The notes below the pieces were generated by a model that saw only the letters and a program-made list of their open reading frames with translations, was not told the DNA's origin and made no database searches. A stretch of DNA of 64,000 nucleotides from assembly GCF_016745235.1 (NCBI RefSeq), contig NZ_JAELVM010000001.1, positions 819,856 through 883,855 of the forward strand, in the 5' to 3' direction. The translations under genes were made by a program, and so were the position numbers. Of this stretch, positions 35,874 to 44,866 are shown piece by piece (the stretch's first letter is position 1; every line of letters begins with the position of its first letter). The stretch comes from Chryseobacterium endalhagicum (lineage in GTDB: Bacteria > Bacteroidota > Bacteroidia > Flavobacteriales > Weeksellaceae).

Positions 35874-37190
35874 ATGAAAAAGATTTACAAGATTTCAATG
35901 AAAGCTTTATATGCTTGCTTTTTGTTTGGATTTTCCATAGCTGATGCCCAGCTGACCGTAATGGCAGTTGGTAATTATACAGTAGGCGGTATTTCAGATG
36001 GTGGAATTGTCAGCATGCATACCAGTGCCGGCCAGATCTATAAATGGGACGAACTCACTGGTTTGGTTCTTATAGGTTCTGTCTCTAATGGATATCCTGC
36101 AGCCGGAAGAACGCTGATCACTGCCGACGGAACTAAAATAGGTTCCTCCACCACCAATACCGCGACCGGTTTTAATGAAATTTCAACCTACGACACCGCT
36201 TCAACGTCATGGACCAATCACGGCGGGCTTGTCCCTTCCGGCTGGGACGGACACGTAAGCTCTACCTGGGGAATGACTCCCGATGGAAACACTATTGTAG
36301 GGCTCGGATGGCTCACTGCAGGAAGCGCACACGCCGTAAAATGGACTGCTGCATCCGGAGTAACGGATCTCGGGAGCATAGTTCCCAACAGAAGCTCCAG
36401 AGCCAACGCCATCAATGCAGACGGATCTGTGATTGTCGGCTGGCAGGATCAGGATAACGGAACCCGAAGCGGAGCCCAATGGATCAACGGAGTGGAAAGT
36501 TTCATTACGGACGCCAACGGTAACTATGTGGGTGAAGCGGGAGATGTTTCAGAGGACGGAACAACAATCATAGGTTCTGCAATGCCCAATCCATACGTAT
36601 GGAACAGCACCACAGGCCTTACTTACATAACTCATCCAAATTCCTCAGCCTTTTTCAGAGGGGGAGCAACCGGGATCTCTGCCGACGGTAAGAAAGTAAT
36701 CGGGTTTTTCAGAGCATTTGCGGCACCTCCGATGTCTGGAGAAGGCTTTATATGGACTTCTGCAGGAGGAAGGGTCAATCTGAATGATTATGCGGTAGGT
36801 TTGGGAATCAATACCCAGGGAGTGAATATGGCGCTTCCTTTGGCCATTTCACAGGACGGAAAAAGAATTGCGGGCGTAGGAACCAATGCCTCCAACCAGA
36901 TCGTTGCATTTTATCTGGATCTTTCAAAAATACAGCTTGCTACCAATGAAAGCACAAAAAACAACAATACAGGCTCTATTTATCCGAATCCTGTAAAAGA
37001 TTTCCTTTACATTAAAGGAATCAAAGGGATTGAGAAGGTAGAAATTTACAATATGGTCGGTCAGAAAATAAAAACAGATAATGCTGTGGAAAGCAGAATT
37101 GATGTTTCTTCTTTATCAAAGGGAAATTACATACTGCAGATTTTCGTGAAAGGGGAAACTTCACAGAGTTTTAAATTTATCAGACAGTAA
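35874..37190 (+). CDS. Secreted HAF-repeat protein with T9SS sorting domain
   Basis: The 438-residue protein has a signal peptide (to ADAQ). At least five repeats are built around D-G-x(2)-I/V-x-G: TPDGNTIVGLGW, NADGSVIVGW, SEDGTTIIGS, SADGKKVIGF and SQDGKRIAGV. This is the HAF-type extracellular repeat. The last 70 residues begin YPNPVKDFLYI and end NYILQIFVKGETSQSFKFIRQ in sense, a typical type A T9SS C-terminal domain. It is exported by the gliding/T9SS machinery. Function is unknown, possibly adhesion. Confidence 0.85.
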   Translation: MKKIYKISMKALYACFLFGFSIADAQLTVMAVGNYTVGGISDGGIVSMHTSAGQIYKWDELTGLVLIGSVSNGYPAAGRTLITADGTKIGSSTTNTATGFNEISTYDTASTSWTNHGGLVPSGWDGHVSSTWGMTPDGNTIVGLGWLTAGSAHAVKWTAASGVTDLGSIVPNRSSRANAINADGSVIVGWQDQDNGTRSGAQWINGVESFITDANGNYVGEAGDVSEDGTTIIGSAMPNPYVWNSTTGLTYITHPNSSAFFRGGATGISADGKKVIGFFRAFAAPPMSGEGFIWTSAGGRVNLNDYAVGLGINTQGVNMALPLAISQDGKRIAGVGTNASNQIVAFYLDLSKIQLATNESTKNNNTGSIYPNPVKDFLYIKGIKGIEKVEIYNMVGQKIKTDNAVESRIDVSSLSKGNYILQIFVKGETSQSFKFIRQ

Positions 37191-37226
37191 AAATAAAATT
37201 AGAAACATTGAAGACTGACCAAAAAA

Positions 37227-37250
37227 CTCGCAGAATTTTCTGCGAGTTTT
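37227..37250 (+). terminator. Terminator of the HAF-repeat protein gene
   Basis: CTCGCAGA and TCTGCGAG form an 8-bp stem with a four-base loop and a T tail. Confidence 0.85.
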
Positions 37251-37486
37251 GTATGTAATGTGTGGACTGAGATTAAGACTAAGATTGAGAAAATGTCAAT
37301 GGTGAATTTTGCATTGCAAGTGAATGGTGAATTTTTGAGAGGCAAGAGTCAAGATATTAGACATCAGATGATAGCTCATTAACTTAATTACGACGAATCA
37401 GCAACCAGCGCAACTGCCAACCAAAGCTCTCCGGCTCTCAAATCCGCACCCTGAAACCCTGAAACTCTCTGATTTTCAAACTCGTT
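37251..37486. repeat. Intergenic region with dispersed repeat words
   Basis: The stretch at 37294-37337 contains AATGGTGAATTTTGC and GCAAGTGAATGGTGAA, the core words of the 60.2-60.8 kb array. A CAGCAACCAGCGCAACTGCC stretch echoes 10.7 kb in reverse. There is no gene. Confidence 0.6.
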
Positions 37487-38737
37487 TTAGTTGATATATG
37501 AGGCATTAAAAGACATTGAAATAGGTCTGCAGGGCATGTTAACACCGGATGTTGTTCCATTGTTTACAGCTCTGGTCATCCGTATATCCAAAGTGTGGTT
37601 TCCGGCTGTAAGGAATTTTACGGTATTGATGGTAAATTGTGTATTGCTTCCGGCAATTCCGCTTTCCTGGGTCCGCAGATAGCAGTCTGTAGCTACTCCG
37701 TCAATATATAATCTTGCTTCATATACGGCCTGTCCACCTCCGGAAGGAGAGCCCACGTAATCTATTCCAAGCATAAAATTAATAAATAAGGCCTTACCGC
37801 CGGCCGGAATGGTAATAGCTTGCGAGGTTCCTGTTACTGTGGTAGCACCGAGGTCATTCACATTATAGTCGGCACCGGTAGTACTGTTTACTGTAGCGGT
37901 GTTTATACTGGGTGAAGAAGGATTTGCTATAGTAATGATATTTCCTGTGGCATCTACGCCTATAGACTGCCCTGTACCAATAGGAGAAGCCGAGGTAAGG
38001 TTGGTTAGCCTGATCCCTGAAACATTCGCTGTTCCGGAGGCTACCTCAAACTTTGTGTTGGGAGCTGCTGTTCCAATGCCTACATTTCCATTGCTCAGCA
38101 TAGTAAGTTTTTCTGTTCCATTAGCTTTAAGAGCCAAAGGAGTAGCATTGGCTGTACCTATGCTTAATTTTGTTGAGTTTCCAAAAGAGTTGATCTGTGC
38201 TGCATTGGCATTATCTACGTACATATCCAGATTGGCAGACCCTCCCGCCAATGTGATGGATCCTCTGGAGGAACCTGCTGCAGAAATTACTCCCTGGGTT
38301 GTTCCTGTTGCAATTCCTACATTACTTGTTCCGTTTACAAAATTTATGGGATTTCCGTTTGTTGTAACAGTTCTTGGTCCTGCTAATGTTCCGTTTGCAA
38401 TATAAATATTCACAGCAGGGTCTATTTTTACCCACGCTGTTCCATTGAAATAATAATAGCCTACAGCATCTATGTTGATGGCAGTACCAGCTAATGTACC
38501 ACTTGCAATGCTGTTAACGTAGATCATCGTTGAAACAGGAACCGAGGTCATATTTTGTGCTCTTTCTCTGTCCAGTCTCGGAATCAGTAACCCGTCTACA
38601 TTTGTTGTGGTACCTGTAGGGTTTTTCGCAGTGATGTCCAGTGTAGAAGCAGGCGTATTGTTATTAATTCCTGTTTGTGCAGCCACAAATGACGTACTTG
38701 CGGCCAGAAATATTGCGGGGAGTTGAAATATTTTCAT
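37487..38737 (-). CDS. Secreted beta-rich repeat protein, paralogue 3
   Basis: Starting at MKIFQLPAIF gives 416 residues with a signal peptide ending FVAAQ. The longer frame would run into the upstream paralogue and is rejected. The protein has STLDITAKNPTGTTTNVDG, PRLDRERAQNM, GNVGIGTAAPN and a C-terminal domain starting about 275 (VNSTTGADYNVNDLG) with two Cys. The pattern resembles bacterial surface or tail-fibre-like beta helices followed by a globular head. It is one of three tandem copies. Export route and function are unknown. Confidence 0.7.
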   Translation of the reverse strand: MKIFQLPAIFLAASTSFVAAQTGINNNTPASTLDITAKNPTGTTTNVDGLLIPRLDRERAQNMTSVPVSTMIYVNSIASGTLAGTAINIDAVGYYYFNGTAWVKIDPAVNIYIANGTLAGPRTVTTNGNPINFVNGTSNVGIATGTTQGVISAAGSSRGSITLAGGSANLDMYVDNANAAQINSFGNSTKLSIGTANATPLALKANGTEKLTMLSNGNVGIGTAAPNTKFEVASGTANVSGIRLTNLTSASPIGTGQSIGVDATGNIITIANPSSPSINTATVNSTTGADYNVNDLGATTVTGTSQAITIPAGGKALFINFMLGIDYVGSPSGGGQAVYEARLYIDGVATDCYLRTQESGIAGSNTQFTINTVKFLTAGNHTLDIRMTRAVNNGTTSGVNMPCRPISMSFNASYIN

Positions 38738-38786
38738 GAGGTATGTTTTTAGATCATTATGAGCAGTCATCTTATTTCTTTTTAAC

Positions 38787-40034
38787 TTAGTTGAGATAAG
38801 ATGCATTGAATGACATTGACCTTGGAGTACAAATCATATTGGCTCCTGATGTAGTCGAGTTATTAAAGGTTCTCTGCATTCTCACATCAAGCGTATGATT
38901 TCCTGCTGTAAGAAATTTGATTGTGCTTATGGTAAAAGCCGCATTGGCAGCAGTACCAACTTCCTGGATTCGCATATAGCAATCGGTAGCGGCTCCATCT
39001 ATGTACAGCCGTGCCTCGTAGTAAGCCTGGCCGCCTCCTGCAGGATTATTGGTGTAATCTACACCCAGCATAAAGTTGATAAATAAAGCTTTTCCACCTG
39101 TGGGTACTGTAATGGACTGAGATGTTCCTGAGACAATAGTTGCAGCAAGGTCATTAACATTAAAGTTGGCTCCGGTTGTACTGTTCACCGAGGATATGTT
39201 TACATTGGTGGGACTGGGATTGGCAACTGTTACCAGGTTTCCGCTGCTATCCACTCCTAATGCCTGGCCTGCTCCTATTGGGCTGGCAGATGTAAGGGTA
39301 GTAAATCTCAGACCTGACGTATTGGCTGTTCCGGAAGTTAATTCCAGAGCTGTGTTTGGGGCTACGGTACCTATTCCAACATTTCCGTTACTGATAAGTG
39401 CCATTCTTTCCGTTCCGTTTGTTTTTAGAGTAAGAGGAGTAGCATTGGTGGTCCCGATACTTAGTTTCGTAGAATTACCTGAAGAGTTGATTTGCGCTAC
39501 ATTAGCATTGTCTGCATAAGCATCCAGCGTGGAAGTTCCTCCGGCCAGACTTAATGAACCTCTTGCAGAGCCATTGGCGGATAATCTTCCTTCTGTAGCA
39601 CTGGTTGTTATGCCAGCATTGCTGGTTCCATTAACGAAGTTTAAAAAATTTCCTCCTGTTGTTACGGTTCTGGCACCATTTAAACTGCCGTCCGAATTAT
39701 AAATATTAATGGCCGGGTTTAATTTTATCCATGAAGCTCCGTCGTAATAATAATATCCCGGTGCTTCTATATTGGCAGCGGTTCCGGCTTGTGTACCGGT
39801 ACTGATACTGTTTACATAAATCATAGTAGAAACAGGAACGCTGCTCATGCTTTGAGCTCTCTGTCTGTCTACTCTTGGAACCAATATCCCATCTACGTTT
39901 GTGGTAGTACCCGTAGGGTTTTTGGCTGTTATATCTAACGTACTGAGTGGGGCATTATTATTGATACCCACCTGAGCATTGAAGGATGAATATCCTGCAA
40001 TAATCAATATCATAGAGAAATATATTCTTTTCAT
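38787..40034 (-). CDS. Secreted beta-rich repeat protein, paralogue 2
   Basis: Starting at MKRIYFSMILII gives 415 residues with a signal peptide ending SFNAQ. The layout is the same as the flanking copies: the LDITAKNPTGTTTNVDG entry, PRVDRQRAQSMSSVPVST, the GNVGIGTVAPN hinge and a C-terminal domain with DCYMR and the terminal SFNASYLN. The three copies differ mainly in the middle (about 120-250). Confidence 0.7.
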   Translation of the reverse strand: MKRIYFSMILIIAGYSSFNAQVGINNNAPLSTLDITAKNPTGTTTNVDGILVPRVDRQRAQSMSSVPVSTMIYVNSISTGTQAGTAANIEAPGYYYYDGASWIKLNPAINIYNSDGSLNGARTVTTGGNFLNFVNGTSNAGITTSATEGRLSANGSARGSLSLAGGTSTLDAYADNANVAQINSSGNSTKLSIGTTNATPLTLKTNGTERMALISNGNVGIGTVAPNTALELTSGTANTSGLRFTTLTSASPIGAGQALGVDSSGNLVTVANPSPTNVNISSVNSTTGANFNVNDLAATIVSGTSQSITVPTGGKALFINFMLGVDYTNNPAGGGQAYYEARLYIDGAATDCYMRIQEVGTAANAAFTISTIKFLTAGNHTLDVRMQRTFNNSTTSGANMICTPRSMSFNASYLN

Positions 40035-40087
40035 GAGCAATGTTTTTAATTGGGAAAATGATAGAATGCTACCGTTGGTATTAAAAA

Positions 40088-41344
40088 TTAATTTAAATAC
40101 GTAGCATTAAACGACATGGAAATCGGAGCACAGACCATATTGGTGCCCGAAGCCACACCGTTATTAAAGGTTCTTGTCATCCTTACATCCACTGTATGAT
40201 TTCCTGCAGCAAGAAATTTTACTGTGTTGAAGCTAAACTGTGCACTGAGCCCGCCAGGACCGTATTCCTGGGTCCGCATATAACAATCTGTGGCCGCACC
40301 ATCAATATATAACCGCGCTTCATAATAGGATGCACCACTTCCTGACGGACTATTTCCGTAGTCTATTCCAAGCATAAAATTGATAAAAAGAGCTTTTCCG
40401 CCGGTAGGGATGGTTATGTTCTGAGATGTCCCCGGAATCAAGGTAATGGTGGTGTCATTTACATTAAAAGCGGCACCGGTAGTACTGTTGACCGAAGCCG
40501 TAGTTACACTGGCTGCTGTTGGATTAGCTACTGTAATAACATTTCCTGTTGCATCTACCCCCAGTGTCTGGCCTGTACTGATAGGAGAAGCCGAGGTCAG
40601 ATTGGTAATTCTTGTACCGGATGAATTAGCCGTACCTGAAGCAATTTCCAGTTTTGTATTGGGTGTAGAGGTTCCTATACCTACATTTCCCCCGCTCAAT
40701 ATGGTGAGGTTTTCCGTTCCGTTCGTTTTTAAGGCAAGAGGTGTAGCATTGCTAGGACCAATTGAAAGCTTGGTAGAATTTCCTGAAGCATTGATCTGTA
40801 CAGTATTGGCATTATCTGCCAGATAATCAATGTTTCCGGAGCCGCCAGCCAATGACAGACTGCCTCTTGATGATCCGGCCGCAATGAAAGAGCCTTCCGT
40901 TGCAGAGGTGATTACTTTTACACTATTAGCCCCATTGGCAAAATTTAAAACGTTTCCGCCTGTAGTTACGGTTCTGTTGCCGGGCAATGTTCCGTTGGAA
41001 TTATAAATATTCAGTAAAGGAGACAATTTTACCCATACTGTTCCATTAAAATAATAGTATCCTACAGCATCAATATTGGCTGTGGTACCAGATAATGTTC
41101 CCGTCGCAATATTGTTCACATAAATGAGGGTTGAGACAGGAATTGCAGACATACTCTGTGCCCTCTGTCTGTCTACCCTCGGAACCAGCAGTCCATCTGT
41201 ATTGGTAGTGGTTCCGGTAGCATTTTTAGCAGTAATATCCAATGTAGACAAAGGAGATGGATTACTGGTTCCCATGCCTATTTGTGCGTTTACGAAGCCG
41301 AAAATAGAGAATAGGAATATACTAGAAAATATTATTCTTTTCAT
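40088..41344 (-). CDS. Secreted beta-rich repeat protein, paralogue 1
   Basis: Starting at MKRIIFSSIFLFS gives 418 residues with a signal peptide ending FVNAQ. It has the same domain order as its two neighbours and is first in transcription order. The N-terminal half contains GIGTSTPN, common in flavobacterial surface proteins with tail-spike-like repeats. No sorting domain is visible, so the export beyond the periplasm is uncertain. Confidence 0.7.
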   Translation of the reverse strand: MKRIIFSSIFLFSIFGFVNAQIGMGTSNPSPLSTLDITAKNATGTTTNTDGLLVPRVDRQRAQSMSAIPVSTLIYVNNIATGTLSGTTANIDAVGYYYFNGTVWVKLSPLLNIYNSNGTLPGNRTVTTGGNVLNFANGANSVKVITSATEGSFIAAGSSRGSLSLAGGSGNIDYLADNANTVQINASGNSTKLSIGPSNATPLALKTNGTENLTILSGGNVGIGTSTPNTKLEIASGTANSSGTRITNLTSASPISTGQTLGVDATGNVITVANPTAASVTTASVNSTTGAAFNVNDTTITLIPGTSQNITIPTGGKALFINFMLGIDYGNSPSGSGASYYEARLYIDGAATDCYMRTQEYGPGGLSAQFSFNTVKFLAAGNHTVDVRMTRTFNNGVASGTNMVCAPISMSFNATYLN

Positions 41345-41457
41345 AGTTTTATGTTTTTGGAAGAGAAAATTAGTATACTGCAAATATTAATCTTTTTTTC
41401 CAAAAAACGACTATTAATGAGAATAATATTTCTGTAAATTATTATAATTCAATATTT

Positions 41458-41760
41458 TTATGAGTTATCATCGGATTCTTCATCTTCATATTGTTCCAGA
41501 TAATAGGTGAAGCTGAAATCTTCCATTTCGTCTTCCGCATCTTCCAGAGTGGTCAGAAGATCTTCGAAAATCTCAAGCTGGTCCACAGTCATATTCACAA
41601 ATTCAATGTGCAGGGGCATTTCCAGCTCTCCTGTGATGACATCGGAAAGGGCATCAAGATTATCCCCGAAATGTTCAGGAAGCGTTATTTTTTCCTTTAA
41701 TTGGGCGTAGAAATCTTCATAATCGCCTATGTCTGTAAAATCGATATATATTGTCTTCAT
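41458..41760 (-). CDS. Barstar-family ribonuclease inhibitor
   Basis: The 100-residue acidic cytoplasmic protein has the barstar core YEDFYAQLKEKITLPEHFGD, then NLDALSDVITGELEMPL, which includes the helix that plugs the barnase active site. A highly acidic tail follows. The matching barnase-like gene lies 446 bases upstream in the same direction, with a GIY-YIG cassette between them. It should protect the producer from its own RNase. Confidence 0.9.
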   Translation of the reverse strand: MKTIYIDFTDIGDYEDFYAQLKEKITLPEHFGDNLDALSDVITGELEMPLHIEFVNMTVDQLEIFEDLLTTLEDAEDEMEDFSFTYYLEQYEDEESDDNS

Positions 41761-41796
41761 ATTCTTTATTTAATATTAATTTATTTTCTAAGCTTT

Positions 41797-41828
41797 GTCA
41801 TTGCGAGGAGCGCAGCGACGAAGCAATC
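41797..41828. repeat. Left 32-bp inverted repeat
   Basis: It begins GTCATTGCGAGGAGCG and ends GACGAAGCAATC. It is an exact reverse complement of 42166-42197. It also has TTGC/GCAA ends, making it partly palindromic itself. Confidence 0.9.
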
Positions 41829-42137
41829 TCAAAAAACATCCATTATATTTTCTATGTCATCGGTTAAATCTCTCCATTCAGGATTCATAGAATTTATAAG
41901 ATCCAGTTTTTTCTGTCTTGAACCTGCTTTGATCTGTTTCTCTCTAAAAATAGCATCTCCGATTTCCTGATAAGATTCCCAGTATACAAGGATGTATAAT
42001 TTGTATCTTAATGTGAAACTTTGTTCGTAATAGGCATCTTTATGCTGTTGTACACGCTTGGGCAGGTTTGAAGTTACTCCTGTATAAAGAGTTGTATGAT
42101 TCTTATTGGTCATAATGTAAACAAAGCCTGGTTTCAT
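41829..42137 (-). CDS. GIY-YIG nuclease-family protein
   Basis: The 102-residue protein is a stand-alone GIY-YIG domain: VYIMTNKNHTTLYTGVTSN (the GIY and YIG strands), KRVQQHKD (Arg and His), LVYWESYQEIGDAIFREKQI (Glu) and a C-terminal Lys-rich helix. These are the catalytic Tyr, Arg and Glu set of the family. It cleaves DNA in other family members. It is flanked by inverted repeats, so it may drive the cassette's spread. Confidence 0.88.
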   Translation of the reverse strand: MKPGFVYIMTNKNHTTLYTGVTSNLPKRVQQHKDAYYEQSFTLRYKLYILVYWESYQEIGDAIFREKQIKAGSRQKKLDLINSMNPEWRDLTDDIENIMDVF

Positions 42138-42165
42138 ATGCTTAAGGGTTTATTTTATGATTAAA

Positions 42166-42197
42166 GATTGCTTCGTCGCTGCGCTCCTCGCAATGAC
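42166..42197. repeat. Right 32-bp inverted repeat
   Basis: This is the exact reverse complement of 41797-41828. It starts 28 bp upstream of the GIY-YIG ATG and ends 8 bp before the barnase stop codon at 42206. Confidence 0.9.
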
Positions 42198-42205
42198 CTG
42201 TTCAA

Positions 42206-42721
42206 CTACTGCTTTTCAAAACTTTTATAATGGTTTTTAGTCAGATAAACATCACCGTTGCGGGTAAATATAATACGGTCTGCATTGCGGTTTCCGCAGT
42301 TGTAATTCACATCAGCTTCATAATAGTTTTCTCCCTGAGGAAGTTTCTTTTCCCTGTTTCCAAAACGGTCTCCACCTATGGCTTTTCCCGGCAGTACTTC
42401 ACAAAGATTCCCTTTCGAGGCATTCCAGCCTTGCTTTTTCGCTTCATTTTTTGTGATATAGTAATCGGGAAGTTTGTGGTTCTGCCTGACATAATCAATG
42501 ACTGTTTTCTCGTCTGTCAATTGATCTATAGGTTGTGAAGAAGAGCCTGAAACTGTATTTTGAGAATCCTGAGAATGATTTCCCGACCGCGTGGTCTCTG
42601 TTTTCACCGTTTCTGTATTTCCTTTTTTATCTGCAATAAAATTATTGTAGATATACATCACAGACATCCCGAAGAGAAGCCCCAGACAAATAAAAAATAC
42701 CGATCTTATTTTACCGTTCAT
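42206..42721 (-). CDS. Barnase-like ribonuclease with N-terminal membrane anchor/signal
   Basis: Starting at MNGKIRSVFF gives 171 residues; the longer frame starts with TTG. A hydrophobic helix (about 6-28) precedes a Ser/Thr-rich linker, and the RNase domain starts near residue 75 (VIDYVRQNHKLPDYYITKNE). It has the barnase catalytic segment YYEADVNYNCGNRNADRI (Glu and Arg) and the catalytic His in LTKNHYKSF. It should cleave RNA, either secreted or anchored. The barstar inhibitor is encoded downstream. Confidence 0.9.
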   Translation of the reverse strand: MNGKIRSVFFICLGLLFGMSVMYIYNNFIADKKGNTETVKTETTRSGNHSQDSQNTVSGSSSQPIDQLTDEKTVIDYVRQNHKLPDYYITKNEAKKQGWNASKGNLCEVLPGKAIGGDRFGNREKKLPQGENYYEADVNYNCGNRNADRIIFTRNGDVYLTKNHYKSFEKQ

Positions 42722-42988
42722 ATTCAAAATTTAAAATATCCACCGACATCTATAGAATCTGTGGAGAAATATCAAAAATATCCCCAATCATCTGCGAAAA
42801 TCAGCGAAATCTGTGGGAGATAAAACCAACCACAAAAGTCACAAAAGATTTTCACACTTTAGTTATAATAAGTTTACAACAGACTGTTTACAAGTACACC
42901 TAAGTTTTCTAAAAATCGTAGATTTTTATTTAATAAAATAAAAAAACATGAAATTCAAGACTCAAAACTTATAATTCAAAACTCATCA

Positions 42989-43783
42989 CTAAGCCTCTCT
43001 CCATTCCTCCGGAATATCACACACCGGAATAGGATCTATTTTATGTCTCGCAGCTTTGTGCATTCTGTCGAAAATCAAGAATACCTCTTTATCGCGCCCT
43101 TCATAGTCATCCGCTGTTTTGCTTCCATATTCTTTCTGGATCTTTTCCAACTCAGGATAGGTAGCCCCGATCTGCTGTTCATCCGTTCTGTCCACATCCC
43201 AAAGTCCGTCTGTAGGAATGGCTTCCTGAATGTTTTTAACCAGATTTAATGCTCTTGCCAGCGTATACACTTCAGTTTTGTACAGATCTGCGATAGGAGA
43301 GACATCTACACCACCATCACCATATTTGGTATAAAACCCGATTCCGAAATCTTCCACCTTATTTCCTGTTCCGCACACCAGAAGGCCGTTCAGCTGTCCG
43401 TAATAATACAGGGTAAGCATTCTAAGGCGGGATCTCGTGTTGGCGAAAGCCAGTTTTTCATTGGGAAACAGGTCGTCCTTTACATCAAATGTTTTATAAA
43501 GTTCCTCAAAAGCAGGCGTCAGATTCACGGACATGGCTTCTACGTTGGGAAATTTTGATTTCAGGTCGTTCATATGTTCCCATGCACGGTCTATCTGATC
43601 AGGTTTCTGACGGATCGGCATCTCGATAAGAAGGGTTTTTAATCCGGTCATGGCGGCAAGAGTAGAAACCACTCCTGAATCCACACCTCCGGAAACTCCT
43701 ATGACATAGCCTTTAACATTAGCTCTTACAGCGTAATCTTTTAACCAGTTTACGATATGATCTATTACTTTTTGCGTCTGCAT
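42989..43783 (-). CDS. nadE: NH3-dependent NAD+ synthetase
   Basis: The 264-residue protein has the ATP-pyrophosphatase P-loop GVSGGVDSGV (about 29-38), GTGNKVEDFGIGFYTKYGDG and DLYKTEVY, typical of NadE. It makes NAD from deamido-NAD, ATP and ammonia; there is no glutaminase domain. It neighbours gldB, as often in Flavobacteriia, though the orientation differs here. Confidence 0.92.
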   Translation of the reverse strand: MQTQKVIDHIVNWLKDYAVRANVKGYVIGVSGGVDSGVVSTLAAMTGLKTLLIEMPIRQKPDQIDRAWEHMNDLKSKFPNVEAMSVNLTPAFEELYKTFDVKDDLFPNEKLAFANTRSRLRMLTLYYYGQLNGLLVCGTGNKVEDFGIGFYTKYGDGGVDVSPIADLYKTEVYTLARALNLVKNIQEAIPTDGLWDVDRTDEQQIGATYPELEKIQKEYGSKTADDYEGRDKEVFLIFDRMHKAARHKIDPIPVCDIPEEWREA

Positions 43784-43794
43784 TGTTTATTTTT

Positions 43795-44328
43795 TTAGTC
43801 TATTCCAAATTCTTTAGGGTATTTTACGATACCCTTTATATTTTTTAATCCGTCTTTTACCAGTTCCACAGCCATTCCATTGATTTCCGGAATGTCGAAC
43901 GGAAAAGAAATTCCAAAATTACTGGTTTTTTCGTAACCAAACTTAGGATAATAATTTTCATGGCCGATTAAAATAACCGAACTATATCCTAATTCTTTTG
44001 CTATGGCGTGACCGCGCAGGATCAGCTGTCCTCCGATTCCCCGGTTCTGAAACTCAGGATGTACGGAAACAGGGGCCAGCGCAAGTGATTCAAAAGTCTC
44101 AGCATCATTCTGTATCTGAAGCTTTGTGAATAAAATATGTCCGGCAATTTCACCGTTTTCAGTTTCAGCAACTAAAGAAAGTTCCGGAATAAAAGCTTCC
44201 GACTTCCGCAGCCGCTCCACAAGAAAATGTTCCTGATGATCGCTGTGTTCCATGTTCCTGAAAGCTTCTTCCGTAAGCTGGAATACTTTCTGATGATCCT
44301 TTTCCTCTTCCTGTCTTATCATCAGCAT
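43795..44328 (-). CDS. GNAT-family N-acetyltransferase (YhbS-like)
   Basis: Starting at MLMIRQEEEK gives 177 residues. The acetyl-CoA motif is VHPEFQNRGIGGQLI and the C-terminal part has GHENYYPKFGYE, typical of the YhbS branch. The upstream frame is open but overlaps the neighbouring acetyltransferase; a second Met two codons on is possible. It lies 11 bases before nadE. Confidence 0.82.
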   Translation of the reverse strand: MLMIRQEEEKDHQKVFQLTEEAFRNMEHSDHQEHFLVERLRKSEAFIPELSLVAETENGEIAGHILFTKLQIQNDAETFESLALAPVSVHPEFQNRGIGGQLILRGHAIAKELGYSSVILIGHENYYPKFGYEKTSNFGISFPFDIPEINGMAVELVKDGLKNIKGIVKYPKEFGID

Positions 44329-44329
44329 A

Positions 44330-44857
44330 TTATGGTGTATATTTTCCACGTGGGAGTTCGTACCAGTTGCAGATTCCATCAGGTTCTGTAAATTCTCCGG
44401 TTTTCTCAAACCCCAGTTTCTTTAAAATATGATTGGAACCTTCATTCCCGGAATGGGCATGCGCATAAATGATCTCCGCATTCATGTCACGAAACCCAAG
44501 TTCCAGAGAGGCTTTTGCCGCTTCAAGGGCATATCCTTTTCCCCATGATTCAGGCAGATAACGGTAGCCGAGATCCAGAACGTTTTTATAGCCGTTGATC
44601 GCTTCAGTAAGCAGCTTCAGCCCGCTCCAGCCGATCAGCAGCCCGGTTTCCTTTTCAATCACGGCAAGTCTTCCCGTACCGTTTTCTTCATATTGTTTCT
44701 GAATCATTCGGATCACGCCCAATGATTCACTTTGTTCTGTAAGTACCGGAACTCCGATGTATTTCATCACTTCCGGATTGGAATCCAGAAGAAACATACG
44801 TTCAACATCTGTTTCTTCAAGCTTCCGTAAGATCAGTCTTTTGGTTTCTATCTTCAT
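44330..44857 (-). CDS. GNAT-family N-acetyltransferase (RimJ-like)
   Basis: The 175-residue protein has MKIETKRLILRKLEETD at the start (the RimJ/RimL entry), LPESWGKGYALEAAKA (acetyl-CoA loop) and NEGSNHILKKLGFEKTGEF. The substrate is probably a protein N-terminus or small amine. It overlaps or abuts the next acetyltransferase gene, so they are co-transcribed. Confidence 0.85.
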   Translation of the reverse strand: MKIETKRLILRKLEETDVERMFLLDSNPEVMKYIGVPVLTEQSESLGVIRMIQKQYEENGTGRLAVIEKETGLLIGWSGLKLLTEAINGYKNVLDLGYRYLPESWGKGYALEAAKASLELGFRDMNAEIIYAHAHSGNEGSNHILKKLGFEKTGEFTEPDGICNWYELPRGKYTP

Positions 44858-44866
44858 ACTAATAAT

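Larger units (their letters stand above)
41797..42197 (-). mobile_element. 401-bp GIY-YIG cassette with perfect 32-bp inverted ends
   Basis: The segment runs from one 32-bp repeat to its exact reverse complement. It contains nothing but a GIY-YIG nuclease gene, whose stop codon directly abuts the left repeat. It sits between barnase (8 bp away) and barstar (36 bp away). There is no visible target-site duplication. The mobility is inferred from structure, not shown. Confidence 0.6.

Noticed and set aside
37899..38405. A 168-codon plus-strand ORF, and similar ORFs at 39166 and 40446
   Set aside because: They are antisense to the tandem secreted paralogues. Their similarity to each other simply reflects the paralogy of the genes on the other strand.
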